Positions 24,586 through 34,270 are shown, numbered from the stretch's first letter. The stretch: DNA of 64,000 nt from Fimbriimonadaceae bacterium (GCA_019638795.1 JAHBTB010000001.1:186001-250000); one strand, 5' to 3'. Translations and numbers: made by a program. The notes: generated by a model not told the origin, from the letters alone.

Positions 24586-26535
24586 ATGATGACCGCCCCG
24601 CTTTTCCTCCTCTTGGCGACCACCTCCGCGGGAGCCCAAGTCTGGTACGGGCCAGGTGAAGCGACTCTGGACGTCGTCACGTCGGGAAACCCCTACGACA
24701 CCCAGGTCAACGACGTGAGGGTCAAGTTCACCGGCCCGGCCGGTGAGTCAGAGCGGTTCGCGTACTTCGACGGCAAAGCTTGGAAAGTCCGCCTCGCCGC
24801 CCCACTGGCCGGGAGTTACACCGGCACCGTGACCGTCAACGGCCACGAGTCGGGCCGCCCGGTCTCGCTCACCTTGACCAAGGCCGAACCCGGCGGGTAC
24901 GTCCGTGTCAACGCGGCCAAGGACGGGTTTGTCACTTCGTCCGGCCAGGCGTTCTGGCCCGTCGGGATCAACATCGGCTGGGATTCGGGCCCCCAGATGA
25001 CCGTCTTGGAACGGCTTGCCAAGCTAGGTGAGGCGGGAGGCAACTGGTCGCGGATTTGGCAGTGCCCGTGGGACGCCAAGAACCCGTTCTGGGCCGAGGG
25101 CATCGCCAAGCCCAAGCTGGGCGAGATCGTCCCCCAAGTCTACGCCAAGTGGGACAAGATCGTCCGTGCCGCCGAAGCCCGGGGCATCAAGTTCCAATGG
25201 GTGCTCCACCACCACGGCCTCTTCAGCAGCACGGTCAACCCCAACTGGCCCGACCACCCGTGGAACGTCAAGAACGGCGGTTTCTTGGCAAAGGCCGACG
25301 CCTTTTTCACCGACCCGAGAGCCCGGAAGTACACGAAGGACATGCTCCGGTACGTCGTGGCCCGCTACGGCGACTCGCCGTCCGTCATGGCTTGGGAGTT
25401 GTTCAACGAAGTCCAGTTCACCGACGCGGCCCGCAACGGCCACTGGGACACCGTCGCCGCCTGGCACGACGAGATGGCCCAGTATCTGAAGTCCATCGAC
25501 CCCTACCACCACCTCGTCACGACCAGTAGCGAACTCGACAAGCCGATTTGGCGGAGCGTCGACTACTACCAACCGCACGGTTACCCGGCGGACGTGACCG
25601 GCATGGTCGTCAACGCGGCGGTCCCCAAAGACAAGCCGTTCTTCTACGGCGAAGTCGGGTTCGGCGGCAATGCTCCGGACACCAAGGAGTACCGGGCCGT
25701 CACGGGCGGCGTCATGGCCGCGGCCCTTCGCGGCCATGCCGGCGCGGCACAGTATTGGTATTGGGACAGGCTCGGCTCCTCCGTCCCCTGGGAGACCTTC
25801 AAGACCGTCGCGGCGGTGGCCAAGCGGTTACCGCACCCCCTCGGCCTGACCATGGCCCATGTCGTGGCCGACCGGGGTGGGGACCTCGTCATCGCCCCGG
25901 GGCGGGGTTGGGAGAAGAGTGAGGCGTCCGCGTTCGACCTCCCGGCAGACGCGGAAGGCGCCCTACCCGGCAAGCTCTCCAGCTTCCTCCAGGGCAAGGC
26001 CCACCCCGAGATGGGCTCACCCACCCTTGAGTTCCGGCTCGACGAAAACAAGCCATACCGGCTCAGCGTCCACTTTGCCGGGTCTGCCCAGGGCGGGACG
26101 ACGGTCGACGCCTACCTCGACGGCAAGTCGGTCGGCTCACTGACCTGGCCTGCCGACGGACGGGGCGCGAAGACTCTGGACGTCACCGTCCCCAGCGGAC
26201 GGCACGTCGTGAAGATCGTGAACGCGGGGGCTGACTGGGCGCAGATCGCCCAGGTCCGCGTGGAAGGACTTGGACGCAAGGCCTCTGGCTATGTCGCCTC
26301 GTCCAAGGGCGAGACCATCGTCGCCTATGTCGTGCGCAACGCCCCCGGGCCGGTGTCGTACTCCATCGCCGGGAAGTTGCCCTCCGGACTGTACGACGTG
26401 GAGCTCGTCGACCTGAGGACCGGGGCGTCGCGCCACACCAAAGCCGCCGTCAAACCGGCCGACAACAGACTCGGGCCCCTTCCGGCCCTGACCACCGACG
26501 ACCTGGTGCTGATCGCGCACCGGACCAGCAAGTGA
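24586..26535 (+). CDS. Secreted GH5-like glycosidase with N-terminal DUF5060
   Basis: The protein has 649 residues and a signal peptide (residues 1-17). A DUF5060 immunoglobulin-like domain (about 18-100) precedes an (alpha/beta)8 catalytic domain. The acid/base glutamate is in WELFNEV (E275) and the likely nucleophile in FFYGEVGFG (E356). Residues about 480-565 are a CBM35/malectin-like sandwich and 575-645 resemble a C-terminal collagen-binding-like domain. Relatives include beta-mannanases and apiosidase-like enzymes (GH5, GH140), so the substrate is uncertain. The nearby beta-mannosidase makes a mannan-type polymer a reasonable guess. It uses the ATG at 24586 or the next codon. Confidence 0.82.
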   Translation: MMTAPLFLLLATTSAGAQVWYGPGEATLDVVTSGNPYDTQVNDVRVKFTGPAGESERFAYFDGKAWKVRLAAPLAGSYTGTVTVNGHESGRPVSLTLTKAEPGGYVRVNAAKDGFVTSSGQAFWPVGINIGWDSGPQMTVLERLAKLGEAGGNWSRIWQCPWDAKNPFWAEGIAKPKLGEIVPQVYAKWDKIVRAAEARGIKFQWVLHHHGLFSSTVNPNWPDHPWNVKNGGFLAKADAFFTDPRARKYTKDMLRYVVARYGDSPSVMAWELFNEVQFTDAARNGHWDTVAAWHDEMAQYLKSIDPYHHLVTTSSELDKPIWRSVDYYQPHGYPADVTGMVVNAAVPKDKPFFYGEVGFGGNAPDTKEYRAVTGGVMAAALRGHAGAAQYWYWDRLGSSVPWETFKTVAAVAKRLPHPLGLTMAHVVADRGGDLVIAPGRGWEKSEASAFDLPADAEGALPGKLSSFLQGKAHPEMGSPTLEFRLDENKPYRLSVHFAGSAQGGTTVDAYLDGKSVGSLTWPADGRGAKTLDVTVPSGRHVVKIVNAGADWAQIAQVRVEGLGRKASGYVASSKGETIVAYVVRNAPGPVSYSIAGKLPSGLYDVELVDLRTGASRHTKAAVKPADNRLGPLPALTTDDLVLIAHRTSK

Positions 26536-26548
26536 ACCGACTCAAGCC

Positions 26549-27538
26549 ATGACCACTTCAAGTCTCAACGCCCAAGCCGAAGCCCAACAGCTTCGGCCCT
26601 TTGCCTCCTGGGCCGACGGCGGACGCCCGTCCGGTTGGTTCAACCTCCCCATGGACGACCCGAAGGCGTCCTTCTATCGAGAGAACGGCTACCTCGTGGT
26701 CGAGGACGCCCTGAGCCCTGCCGAGGTGCAGGCGTTGCGCGACGAGACGGCCGCCATCTGTCGCGCCGAGCGGGGCATGGTCCCTGGTTTCGTCGAGGGT
26801 GTCCCCGGTGAAAGCGACGACGACGTCATGCGGCGGTACTTGTGCATCCATTTCCCCCACAAGATCTCGTCTCTGATGATGGAGACCCTCAGCCACCCCG
26901 CCCTTGTCGACGTGCTCACCCGTGTGATCGGCCCCAACGTGAAGTGCATGCAGTCCATGCTGTTCATCAAGTCGGCCAAGAAGCCTGGGCAGGCGTGGCA
27001 TCAGGACGAGTACTACATCCCCACCCGCGACCGGAGCCTCACCGGCGGCTGGATCGCCTTGGACGACGCCACTGTCGAGAACGGCTGTCTCTGGGTCATC
27101 CCCGGCTCCCATCGCCGCGGCGTTCTCTACGAGATGTTCTCCCACGACGACCGACGGTTTGATTGCTCGGGTGAGGCCCGCGGCTATCCGTGGACCGACG
27201 ACGACGCCGTGCCGGTCGAGGTCAAGGCGGGCAGTGCCGTCTTCTTCAACGGCTACCTGCTTCACCGGTCTCTCCCCAACTACGCGTCGGGGGGCTACCG
27301 CCGCGCCCTCGTCAACCACTACATGTCGGCAGAGAGCTTCCTGCCCTGGTACTGGGACAAGCTTCCTGAGGGGAAGGGCGCCAGCAACGCCGACTGCCGC
27401 GACATCGTCATGGTCGCCGGAGAGGACCCCTATCCTTACAAAGGCGTGGACACCCGTCACGGCCCTCACGTACGACCTTCGGGCGAAGGCGGATGTGGGA
27501 ACGCGAACCGCAACACCGAGGCCTTGGAAAACAAGTGA
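26549..27538 (+). CDS. Phytanoyl-CoA dioxygenase (PhyH) family protein
   Basis: The protein has 329 residues. It is an Fe(II)/2-oxoglutarate oxygenase fold. The iron triad is H151 and D153 (AWHQDEYY) with H239 (YLLHRSLPNY). The arginine that binds 2-oxoglutarate is R251 or R252. GGWIALDDATVENGCLWVIPGSHRRG is the usual PhyH core. Many bacterial members have unknown substrates. The gene starts 13 nt after the GH5-like gene and is probably co-transcribed, so a role with a plant or algal compound is possible but unproven. Confidence 0.9.
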   Translation: MTTSSLNAQAEAQQLRPFASWADGGRPSGWFNLPMDDPKASFYRENGYLVVEDALSPAEVQALRDETAAICRAERGMVPGFVEGVPGESDDDVMRRYLCIHFPHKISSLMMETLSHPALVDVLTRVIGPNVKCMQSMLFIKSAKKPGQAWHQDEYYIPTRDRSLTGGWIALDDATVENGCLWVIPGSHRRGVLYEMFSHDDRRFDCSGEARGYPWTDDDAVPVEVKAGSAVFFNGYLLHRSLPNYASGGYRRALVNHYMSAESFLPWYWDKLPEGKGASNADCRDIVMVAGEDPYPYKGVDTRHGPHVRPSGEGGCGNANRNTEALENK

Positions 27539-27612
27539 CCTCGATAACGAAAGGCCGGCGCCGACTACTGCGTCGGACGCCAGCCCGGTGAAGGACAGAC
27601 CCGCAGACGGGG

Positions 27613-27960
27613 TCAAGCCGCTAAGCTGAAGGCCACGTACTCTTCACGGCCCTCAAGCACTTCTTGAAGTCGCTTGTTGGTGTAGGCCTGCGCCTCCCGC
27701 TCGTCGCGGGTCACAAACGTCACCTTGGCCGCGCCGCCGAAGATACAACGCTCCCGACTTTCGTCGAGCAACTCTTTGACCGCGTCGTCCATTCGACTGG
27801 CCGTGGCATAGTCGACCAAGACACTAAAGGTCTGGCCTTGCATGGACTTCACCATCTCAGTGAGTTCTTCGTCGAACACCGTGGCCTCGCCTTTGGTGAT
27901 ACAACCGCCGAAGCTCGCCTCGATCCGGCTCTCGTTAGGGTTCCAAGTCAGCAAATACAT
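27613..27960 (-). CDS. STAS-like (SpoIIAA/anti-sigma antagonist-like) small protein
   Basis: The protein has 115 residues. An alternating beta-alpha pattern has EASFGGCITKGEATVFDEELTEMVKSM, then FSVLVDYATASRMDDAVKELL and AKVTFVTRDEREAQ. This looks like a STAS or SpoIIAA-like fold without a clear phosphorylatable serine at the usual DLS site. The ATG at 27960 has GGAGG about 10 nt upstream, which favours it over the longer frame. It stands alone, with no anti-sigma kinase gene next to it. Confidence 0.5.
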   Translation of the reverse strand: MYLLTWNPNESRIEASFGGCITKGEATVFDEELTEMVKSMQGQTFSVLVDYATASRMDDAVKELLDESRERCIFGGAAKVTFVTRDEREAQAYTNKRLQEVLEGREEYVAFSLAA

Positions 27961-28157
27961 GATATTCGTGCCTCCGATTCGGGTCCGACCCTGGGTCTGC
28001 CCACAATGGTTATTCAACGATCTCCTAACGGATCCTCACGAAAAGTTGACAGGTCGCCGTTCTTCCGGTCCAATGGCGGGTAGTGCCTTTGCGGGCCGAG
28101 AAATTGCCGGGCTTGCGGCGGGGACTGCCCTTGATCGAGGTCAGCCGGACACGAAAA
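27961..28157. other. Intergenic region upstream of the STAS-like gene and downstream of clpX
   Basis: About 200 nt with no convincing gene. It holds the GGAGG of the STAS-like gene and ends in the clpX terminator. A TTGACA at about 28045 on the plus strand has no matching -10 box. I see no known RNA. Confidence 0.4.
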
Positions 28158-28190
28158 CGCCTCCCTGCGCCAAGACGGCCCAGGGAGGCG
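28158..28190 (-). terminator. Intrinsic terminator of tig-clpP-clpX
   Basis: A perfect 10-bp stem (28158-28167 with 28181-28190) is followed on the minus strand by TTTTCG. It lies 12 nt after the clpX stop. Confidence 0.8.
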
Positions 28191-28202
28191 CCGACGACTA
28201 CC

Positions 28203-29537
28203 TCAGCTCGCTTCCCGGACTTGGTCGTCGTCGGTCAGCAAGATCGGCTTCGCCTGCTCGGCGATCACACCTGCCGGGATGACGACCTTCTTGATGTCGG
28301 TGCTGCTCGGCACCTCATACATGACCTCGAGCATCACCTGCTCGATGATGGCGCGCAGAGCACGGGCGCCGGTCTTTCGCTTGAGCGCCTCGCCAGCGAT
28401 CTCGTGCAGGGCTGGCGTTTCCACCTTGAGCTGGACACCGTCAAGCTCGAACAGCTTGGTGTACTGCTTCATGATCGCGTTCTTCGGCTCGGTCAAGATG
28501 GAGATGAGGGCGGCCTCGTCGAGCTCGTCCAGGGTCGTGATGACGGGCAGACGGCCGATGAACTCGGGGATCAAGCCGTACTTCAGCAGGTCCTCGGGGG
28601 TCACCGAGCGGAGCAGCTCGCGGTGGCGGTCTTCCTTGCTCTGCTTCTCGCCGCGGAAGCCCACGACGTTCTCCTTCTGGCGGCGGAGGATGATCTCGTC
28701 AAGTCCTTCGAACGCCCCGCCGCACACGAACAGGATGTTCCGCGTGTCGATCTGGATGTATTCCTGCTGCGGGTGCTTCCGGCCCCCCTGTGGCGGCACG
28801 TTGGCGGTGGTCCCTTCCAAGATTTTCAGCAGGGCCTGCTGGACACCCTCGCCGCTGACGTCGCGGGTGATCGAAGGGTTGTCGCTCTTCCGGCTGATCT
28901 TGTCGATCTCGTCGACGTAGATGATGCCGCGCTCGCAGAGTTCCTTGGCGCGCCGGGGGTCCATACCCTCGGCAGTCTGGTACAGCTTCAGCAGGATGTT
29001 CTCGACGTCTTCGCCGACGTAACCGGCCTCGGTGAGGGCGGTGGCGTCCGCGATCGCGAACGGCACCTCCAAGAGCCGTGCCAACGTCTGGGCGAGCAAC
29101 GTCTTGCCCGAACCGGTCGGCCCGACCATGAGGATGTTCGACTTCTGGAGTTCGACGCCCTCTTCGGCCGGATTGTCCTTGATCCGTTTGTAGTGGTTGT
29201 AGACCGCCACCGACAAGGCTTTCTTGGCGGCGTCCTGCCCCACGACGTAGTTGTCAAGGAACCCGACGATCTCCTTCGGCTTGGGCAACTTGCCTTTCGA
29301 CGACGTCACCGTCGCCGCCACGTTGGATGCGGGCCGCGGTTCGGCGACAGACGCCTGGCCGACCCCCACCGGCACGTTGGCCCCCGAACGCGCACTGTCG
29401 TTCTGGAGGATGTCGTTGCACAGGTCGACGCAGTCCGAGCAGACCGCTCCATGCAGCCCGACGATCAGCTTAGGGACCTGTTCCTTCCCTTTTCCGCACA
29501 GGCAGCATCGGTCGCGCCGCTCATCTGGTTTCGCCAT
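28203..29537 (-). CDS. clpX: ATP-dependent Clp protease ATP-binding subunit ClpX
   Basis: The protein has 444 residues. The N-terminal zinc-binding domain has cysteines C11, C14, C33 and C36 (CLCGK and CSDC). The AAA+ core has Walker A GPTGSGKT, Walker B YVDEIDKI, and the sensor region [11 protein letters not shown]. The hexamer unfolds tagged proteins and feeds them to ClpP. An excellent Shine-Dalgarno (AAGGAAGG, 8 nt before ATG) is present. It is the last gene of tig-clpP-clpX, followed by a strong terminator. Confidence 0.97.
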   Translation of the reverse strand: MAKPDERRDRCCLCGKGKEQVPKLIVGLHGAVCSDCVDLCNDILQNDSARSGANVPVGVGQASVAEPRPASNVAATVTSSKGKLPKPKEIVGFLDNYVVGQDAAKKALSVAVYNHYKRIKDNPAEEGVELQKSNILMVGPTGSGKTLLAQTLARLLEVPFAIADATALTEAGYVGEDVENILLKLYQTAEGMDPRRAKELCERGIIYVDEIDKISRKSDNPSITRDVSGEGVQQALLKILEGTTANVPPQGGRKHPQQEYIQIDTRNILFVCGGAFEGLDEIILRRQKENVVGFRGEKQSKEDRHRELLRSVTPEDLLKYGLIPEFIGRLPVITTLDELDEAALISILTEPKNAIMKQYTKLFELDGVQLKVETPALHEIAGEALKRKTGARALRAIIEQVMLEVMYEVPSSTDIKKVVIPAGVIAEQAKPILLTDDDQVREAS

Positions 29538-29557
29538 AGGTCAAACCTTCCTTTAGA

Positions 29558-30157
29558 TTATCGTTCGCCCGGTCGAAGAACTTTATCAACCAAGCCGTAA
29601 TCAAACGCGTCTTGGGCCGACATCCAGTGGTCTCGGTCGCAATCCTTCGTCACCTGGTCGATGTCTTTGTCCGTCGCCTCGGCGAGGATCTCCATGAGAG
29701 TCCGCATGGATTTCTCGGCCTCGGCCACGGCGATTTTCATGTCGGACAGTTGACCGCGCGCCCCGCCGCTGACCTGGTGGATCATGATCCGGCTGTTGGC
29801 CAGGGCAAACCGCTTGCCCTTCGTCCCGCCCGCCAGCAGGACGGCGCCCATGCTGGCCGCCATGCCGACGCACATCGTCGCGATGTCGGGCTTGATCATG
29901 CGCATCGTGTCGTAGATCGCCAACCCTGCGCTCACCGAACCACCGGGGCTGTTGATGTAGAACTCGATGTCCTTGTCCGGGTCTTCCTTTTCCAGGAACA
30001 ACAATTGGGCGATGAGCAGGTTGGCGACATAGTCGTCGACCTCCGTGCCCAAAAACACAATCCGGTCCTTCAAAAGGCGTGACCAAATGTCGTAGCTGCG
30101 CTCGCCGCGCGAGGTCTGCTCGATAACGTAGGGAACGCCCATGTCCTTGGTACTCAT
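29558..30157 (-). CDS. clpP: ATP-dependent Clp protease proteolytic subunit ClpP
   Basis: The protein has 199 residues. The serine-protease triad is S102 (MAASMGAV), H127 (RIMIHQ) and D176 (DRDHWMS). The [10 protein letters not shown] motif is typical. Two heptameric rings form the degradation chamber and work with ClpX, encoded 20 nt downstream. The start has AGGA 9 nt upstream. Confidence 0.97.
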   Translation of the reverse strand: MSTKDMGVPYVIEQTSRGERSYDIWSRLLKDRIVFLGTEVDDYVANLLIAQLLFLEKEDPDKDIEFYINSPGGSVSAGLAIYDTMRMIKPDIATMCVGMAASMGAVLLAGGTKGKRFALANSRIMIHQVSGGARGQLSDMKIAVAEAEKSMRTLMEILAEATDKDIDQVTKDCDRDHWMSAQDAFDYGLVDKVLRPGER

Positions 30158-30231
30158 TCGTGTTCGTCCTGGTTACTCATGGAGTGTCGGCCTGACGGCG
30201 ACGCCTGGTCAGGCCCGACCCTCAACTTCCA

Positions 30232-31599
30232 TTACTTCTTCGATTTGGCTTTCGTCGCCTTGGTCCCGGCCGGCTTGGCCGGGGTGTCTCCCTCGGCGAC
30301 TTCTGTGATCTTCGCGTGCTCGGCGAGGAAGCCCATGACCTTGCCGTACATCGACCGGAAGACGATCTCGTCACGGATCTGGGCGCCGTACTCGCTGGCA
30401 AACTTAGCCAGTGCCTCGTTCGGGATGTTGTTCTCGCGGGCGACCTCCAAGAAGTGGGCGTCCAAGTCTTCGTTGGTGATCTTCATGCCTTCCTTGGTGA
30501 AGACCCGCTCGATGATAACGGCGCGTTCGACATGGAGTTTGGCCTCCTGCTTCTGCGCCTCGACCAACTGCTCCAGCGTCATGCCGTTCGCCTTGGCGTG
30601 CTCCTCCAAGTTGGAACCCTTGTTGACCAACTCCTGGTGCATCTCGTTCAGGCGGCGGTTCGCCACGTCTTCCCACGTGTTGTCGGCGACAAAGACCTTG
30701 CTCTGGTGCAACAGGTGGTCCAGCAACTGCTCGTTGACCATCTCCTGGGAGACTTCGTCCTTCGCGCGCCGGATCGCTTCTTTGACCTTGGTCTTCAGGT
30801 CGCCGAGGTCCGTCGCGTTGAGCGACTGGGCGAAGGTGTCGTCCAATTCGGGCATCGCCACCGCGCTGACGCTGCGGATGGTCAAGGTCGTCTCCAACTC
30901 CTTGCCCGCCCAGTCCTTTTCCTGGAAGCTGGCCGGGAACTCGAGCTTGGCCGACTTGATCTCCTCGGCCCTCATCCCGCTGATCGCCTTGTCGAGCGAG
31001 GCAAACGTCTGGCCGGCGATGACCATAAAGTTACGCCCGTCGCCCTCCGTGCCCTCGGCCCGGATGTTGACGACAGCGACGTCGCCTTCTTCAATGCCGC
31101 GGTCCTTGACCTCCTGCTTCTTGCCACCGCGCTTGCGGAGTTCGTCGATCTGGCGGTCGACCTCCTCGTCGCTCACCGTGGCGACACTCTTGGTCACCGG
31201 GACGCCCTTGTAATCGACGAGTTCGACCTGCGGGGCGAGCGGCACCTTGACGCGGTACTCGCACGCGGGAGGCTCTTTCTCAAACTTGGTGATCGAGACA
31301 CTCGGGCGGCCGTCGGCCTTCAGCGACTCTTGTTCGATGGCCTTGCTGAAGGTGTCGCGCACGATTTCGTCGGCGGCCTGCTCCAGAAGGGCCTGCGGGT
31401 CGATCATCTTCTCGACCATCTTTGCCGGGGCGTGCCCAGGGCGGAAGCCCGGGACACGGACCTTCTTGGCGATCACCTTCAGGGCTTTCGTGAAGCCCGA
31501 CTCGACCTGGGCCGCCGTGCACACGACGTCCAATTGGATCGTGCACGGGTTGAGATCGGTGCGGGTGACGTTGATCTTGGTCGGGGCTTCAGTGCTCAT
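30232..31599 (-). CDS. tig: Trigger factor
   Basis: The protein has 455 residues, slightly longer than the 430-residue norm. The ribosome-binding signature appears as GFRPGHAPAKMVEK (about residues 47-60). A PPIase (FKBP-like) domain follows with GDVAVVNIRAEGTEGDG, then the helical arm domain. It ends in a lysine-rich tail. It binds L23 at the exit tunnel and folds nascent chains. It is the first gene of the tig-clpP-clpX operon, with a good promoter about 15 nt upstream. Confidence 0.95.
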   Translation of the reverse strand: MSTEAPTKINVTRTDLNPCTIQLDVVCTAAQVESGFTKALKVIAKKVRVPGFRPGHAPAKMVEKMIDPQALLEQAADEIVRDTFSKAIEQESLKADGRPSVSITKFEKEPPACEYRVKVPLAPQVELVDYKGVPVTKSVATVSDEEVDRQIDELRKRGGKKQEVKDRGIEEGDVAVVNIRAEGTEGDGRNFMVIAGQTFASLDKAISGMRAEEIKSAKLEFPASFQEKDWAGKELETTLTIRSVSAVAMPELDDTFAQSLNATDLGDLKTKVKEAIRRAKDEVSQEMVNEQLLDHLLHQSKVFVADNTWEDVANRRLNEMHQELVNKGSNLEEHAKANGMTLEQLVEAQKQEAKLHVERAVIIERVFTKEGMKITNEDLDAHFLEVARENNIPNEALAKFASEYGAQIRDEIVFRSMYGKVMGFLAEHAKITEVAEGDTPAKPAGTKATKAKSKK

Positions 31600-31614
31600 G
31601 GGAGTCAGTGCCCC

Positions 31615-31644
31615 ATTGTACTTGGCCCGGCCAATTCATGTCAG
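31615..31644 (-). promoter_or_regulatory. Promoter of the tig-clpP-clpX operon
   Basis: On the minus strand, CTGACA (31639-31644) and TACAAT (31615-31620) are separated by 18 nt. The -35 overlaps the 3' end of the epimerase gene. The predicted leader is about 8 nt, with GGGG as a weak ribosome site. Confidence 0.65.
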
Positions 31645-32531
31645 GCCAGCAAGTCCGCGAAGGCAGACTCTAATGTCGGGAACTTGAACCGGAATCCTCG
31701 CGCCTCGGCCAACACCGGCAGGACTCGTTGCCCCGTCAGGGCCAGGCTGGCTTCCGAACCCGTCGCCGCCGCCGCCGCCAAGAACATGAGTTCCGGCATC
31801 GGGGGCACCGGCGGGAGTCCCCGCGCGGCGAGGAGCGAACTGAAAAACCGGGCGTTGGTCACCGGCTCAGGCGCACAGCAGTTCACCGTGCCCTCCACCG
31901 GCTCCTTGAGCGCCCAGAGGGCCATGGCGCAAACGTCGGCGAGGTGGACCCAACTGATCCACTGCTTGCCCGAACCGATGCCGCCGAAGGGCACCTTCTT
32001 GAACTCAGGGAACGCACCGCCGTCCTTTGCCAGCACCACCCCTAGGCGAGGGACGAACTTCCGGGTGCGGGGCGTGTCGGCGTCCAGACAGGTCGCTTCC
32101 CACTCCGCGCTCACCTCGGCGAGAAAGTCGTCCCCGACCGGGGCCGTCTCGCTGAGTTGGGTGTCGCCCCGGTCGCCATAGAAGCCGCTGCCGCTGATGT
32201 TGACCCACACCTTCGGCGGTGTGCCGCACCGCCCCACCGCCTCGCCCAGGGCTTTGGTCGGCACGATGCGGGAGTCGCGGATCTCTCGACGATACGCATC
32301 GGTCCACTTCTTCGAGACGGGCGCACCGCACAGGTTGACCAAGGCCTCGGCCCCGTCGAGTTGGCTGGTCCACGCCCCGTCAGGGTCAAGGTCCCAACGG
32401 ACCGTGCTCGCACCCTCGACCACGCCGCCACCCCGGCTCAGGACGACGCACTCATGCCCGGCTTGGTTGAACGCCTTCACGAGGGCCCGGCCGATGAAGC
32501 CGCTCCCTCCCGCAAGGACGACGCGGCTCAT
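31641..32531 (-). CDS. TIGR01777 family epimerase (SDR39U1/YfcH-like)
   Basis: The protein has 296 residues. It is an extended SDR with the NAD(P) motif GGSGFIGRAL (8-17), LCGAPVSKKWTDAYRREIRDSRI, SGSGFYGDRGD with the catalytic Tyr region, and the C-terminal DUF1731 region. The family is widespread and poorly characterised; an NADPH-binding oxidoreductase or epimerase role is assumed. The ATG overlaps the stop of the thioredoxin-like gene (ATGA). Confidence 0.92.
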   Translation of the reverse strand: MSRVVLAGGSGFIGRALVKAFNQAGHECVVLSRGGGVVEGASTVRWDLDPDGAWTSQLDGAEALVNLCGAPVSKKWTDAYRREIRDSRIVPTKALGEAVGRCGTPPKVWVNISGSGFYGDRGDTQLSETAPVGDDFLAEVSAEWEATCLDADTPRTRKFVPRLGVVLAKDGGAFPEFKKVPFGGIGSGKQWISWVHLADVCAMALWALKEPVEGTVNCCAPEPVTNARFFSSLLAARGLPPVPPMPELMFLAAAAATGSEASLALTGQRVLPVLAEARGFRFKFPTLESAFADLLA

Positions 32532-33145
32532 CCGGCGCTGTCGACCTTCTTGGTCGCCTCAACCAAGGCGTCGAGGCTGCCCTTCTCCTCGCCCACATTG
32601 GTGAGGACCTTGGTGACCTTCATGTGCTTGTAGATCATCGCCGTGGTGCGTGTCTTGCCGGACAAGTCGACTTTGTAGTCCTTGACGACGGGGTCGTCCG
32701 CGGGCAAGTGGGTCACCGCCAAGTGCTTGTACTTGTCGCCGTACATGGCGCGCACCGCCTCGACGTCTTTCGCGTCGTCGGTCAGCACCACGACGAAGGC
32801 ATGGAGGTCGTACTTACTCGCCCCGACCAGCTTGTCCAACTTGTCCGCGACCTGGACCAAGACGTCGTCGTCCGCCTTGTGGGCAAAGACCATGACGCCC
32901 GGCAACGTCCCGTACTTGCAGATCGGGCAGGTGTCAGTCCCCTTGTCGGGCCCGGTGACGTGCTTGGTCTCAAACGCCAGCATCCGCTGGCCGACCGCCA
33001 AACCTGACGGGCCTGGCTCGGGCCTCGAGGCCGTTGCGGCCGCCGGCGCCTTAGGTGTCTTTCCTGCCATCGTCGCCGCCCCGACCCCACCCGCCATGGC
33101 CAAAGCCACCACCGCGACGGTGAGGGACACGCTTTTGAGACTCAT
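32528..33145 (-). CDS. Exported thioredoxin-like protein with a CPIC motif
   Basis: The protein has 205 residues. A signal peptide (about residues 1-24) is followed by an Ala/Pro linker and a globular domain. That domain has a CPICKYG motif, where thioredoxins have CGPC, then LPGVMVFAHKADDDV and a C-terminal TTAMIYKHMKVTKVLTNVG. The order fits a thioredoxin fold with a CxxC redox site. I know no named family. ATG at 33145 is chosen; a TATTCT -10-like box lies 9 nt upstream, which predicts a very short leader. Confidence 0.6.
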   Translation of the reverse strand: MSLKSVSLTVAVVALAMAGGVGAATMAGKTPKAPAAATASRPEPGPSGLAVGQRMLAFETKHVTGPDKGTDTCPICKYGTLPGVMVFAHKADDDVLVQVADKLDKLVGASKYDLHAFVVVLTDDAKDVEAVRAMYGDKYKHLAVTHLPADDPVVKDYKVDLSGKTRTTAMIYKHMKVTKVLTNVGEEKGSLDALVEATKKVDSAG

Positions 33146-33190
33146 CTGATCATCAGAATACACGGACCATGATTTGGTTCCCGACCACCA

Positions 33191-34270
33191 TCAACCGAGG
33201 CGCGACGCCTGGGCCCGGAGGACGTTGACGACCACTTCGGCAACTTTCCGCCCACGCCCGCGCACCGGCGGCTTTTCGTCCGTCAATAGCCGGGTCGGCG
33301 TCCAGGGCTCTCCCACCAGTCGCGGCACTTCGGCCTCAGGGTCCCCCCCTGCCAACAGGACGACCGCCGCCGCCCACATCCGCGGGACGTTGGCCATGTC
33401 GTAACCGCCGCCGCCCAAGGCCAGGGTCGGCAACCCCAGGCCCATGACCAACCTCACCGCCTCCAGCCATTCACGGTCGGTCACGTCCAAGTCGCCCAAC
33501 GGGTCGGTCATGTGGGCGTCGCACCCCATCTGGAGCACCACCGCCTCGGGACGGAAGGCCTCGACGGCGGGCAGGAGTGACTCGCGGACGGTAGCCAGCC
33601 AGATGTCGCCGGTCGTGTGCGGGTCCATCGGGGCGTTGAACTTGTTGCCCCACCGGCCCACCTCGTCCACCCCCCCGGTACCGGGGAACAAGTACTTCCC
33701 GGACTCGTGGACCGAGTAGGTCATCACGTCCTCCTCGTCCCAGGTGACCGATTGCACGCCGTCACCGTGGTGTAGGTCGATGTCAATGTAGGCGACGCGT
33801 CCATACCGTCCACGGAGCCGGTCCAGCGCGACGACGCAGTCGTTCAGCACGCAGAATCCACTGGCGCGGTCCCTGTGCGCATGGTGCAGGCCTCCCCCCA
33901 GGCTCACCGCCACCGGCGCACCGGCGACCACCTGGCGGGCGGCCCAGTCCGCCCCGGCGCAGACCAGCGAGGCCGCCTCGTACATCGAGTCGAACCGCGG
34001 TGTGTCGCCGTCGCCGAGGCCGTAAGCCGCCAACGCCGCCATGTCGACGTCGGGCTGCGAGGCAAGGCGGACGATCTCCAGGTAGGCCCGGTCGTGGACC
34101 GTCTCCAACCGCGACTCGTCCCACCCGTCGGGAGCCGCCGCCTCAAGTCCGGGGACCATCGCCTCGCAAAGGGCGACGGCGCGACGTAGCCGCTCGGGTT
34201 GCCACGGGTGGTCGGGGCCGAAGCCGTAGGCGAGCATGCCCGGGCAGTAGGCGAAGGGCGGTGGCTTCAT
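33191..34270 (-). CDS. Histone deacetylase family protein (AcuC/acetylpolyamine amidohydrolase type)
   Basis: The protein has 359 residues. The HDAC zinc-site motif DIDLHHGDGVQ is complete, and FCVLNDCVVALDRL, HHAHRDRASGF and a GGGGYDMANVPR loop are as in AcuC. These enzymes remove acetyl or other acyl groups from lysines or polyamines. In bacteria AcuC regulates acetyl-CoA synthetase. No acsA is visible nearby. It lies 7 nt after ubiX on the same strand. Confidence 0.9.
   Translation of the reverse strand: MKPPPFAYCPGMLAYGFGPDHPWQPERLRRAVALCEAMVPGLEAAAPDGWDESRLETVHDRAYLEIVRLASQPDVDMAALAAYGLGDGDTPRFDSMYEAASLVCAGADWAARQVVAGAPVAVSLGGGLHHAHRDRASGFCVLNDCVVALDRLRGRYGRVAYIDIDLHHGDGVQSVTWDEEDVMTYSVHESGKYLFPGTGGVDEVGRWGNKFNAPMDPHTTGDIWLATVRESLLPAVEAFRPEAVVLQMGCDAHMTDPLGDLDVTDREWLEAVRLVMGLGLPTLALGGGGYDMANVPRMWAAAVVLLAGGDPEAEVPRLVGEPWTPTRLLTDEKPPVRGRGRKVAEVVVNVLRAQASRLG

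Noticed and set aside
28045-28080. TTGACA on the plus strand as a promoter
   Set aside because: No -10-like hexamer lies at 15-19 nt and no plus-strand gene follows.
28083-29600. 505-codon open frame on the plus strand
   Set aside because: Antisense to clpX, which is certain.
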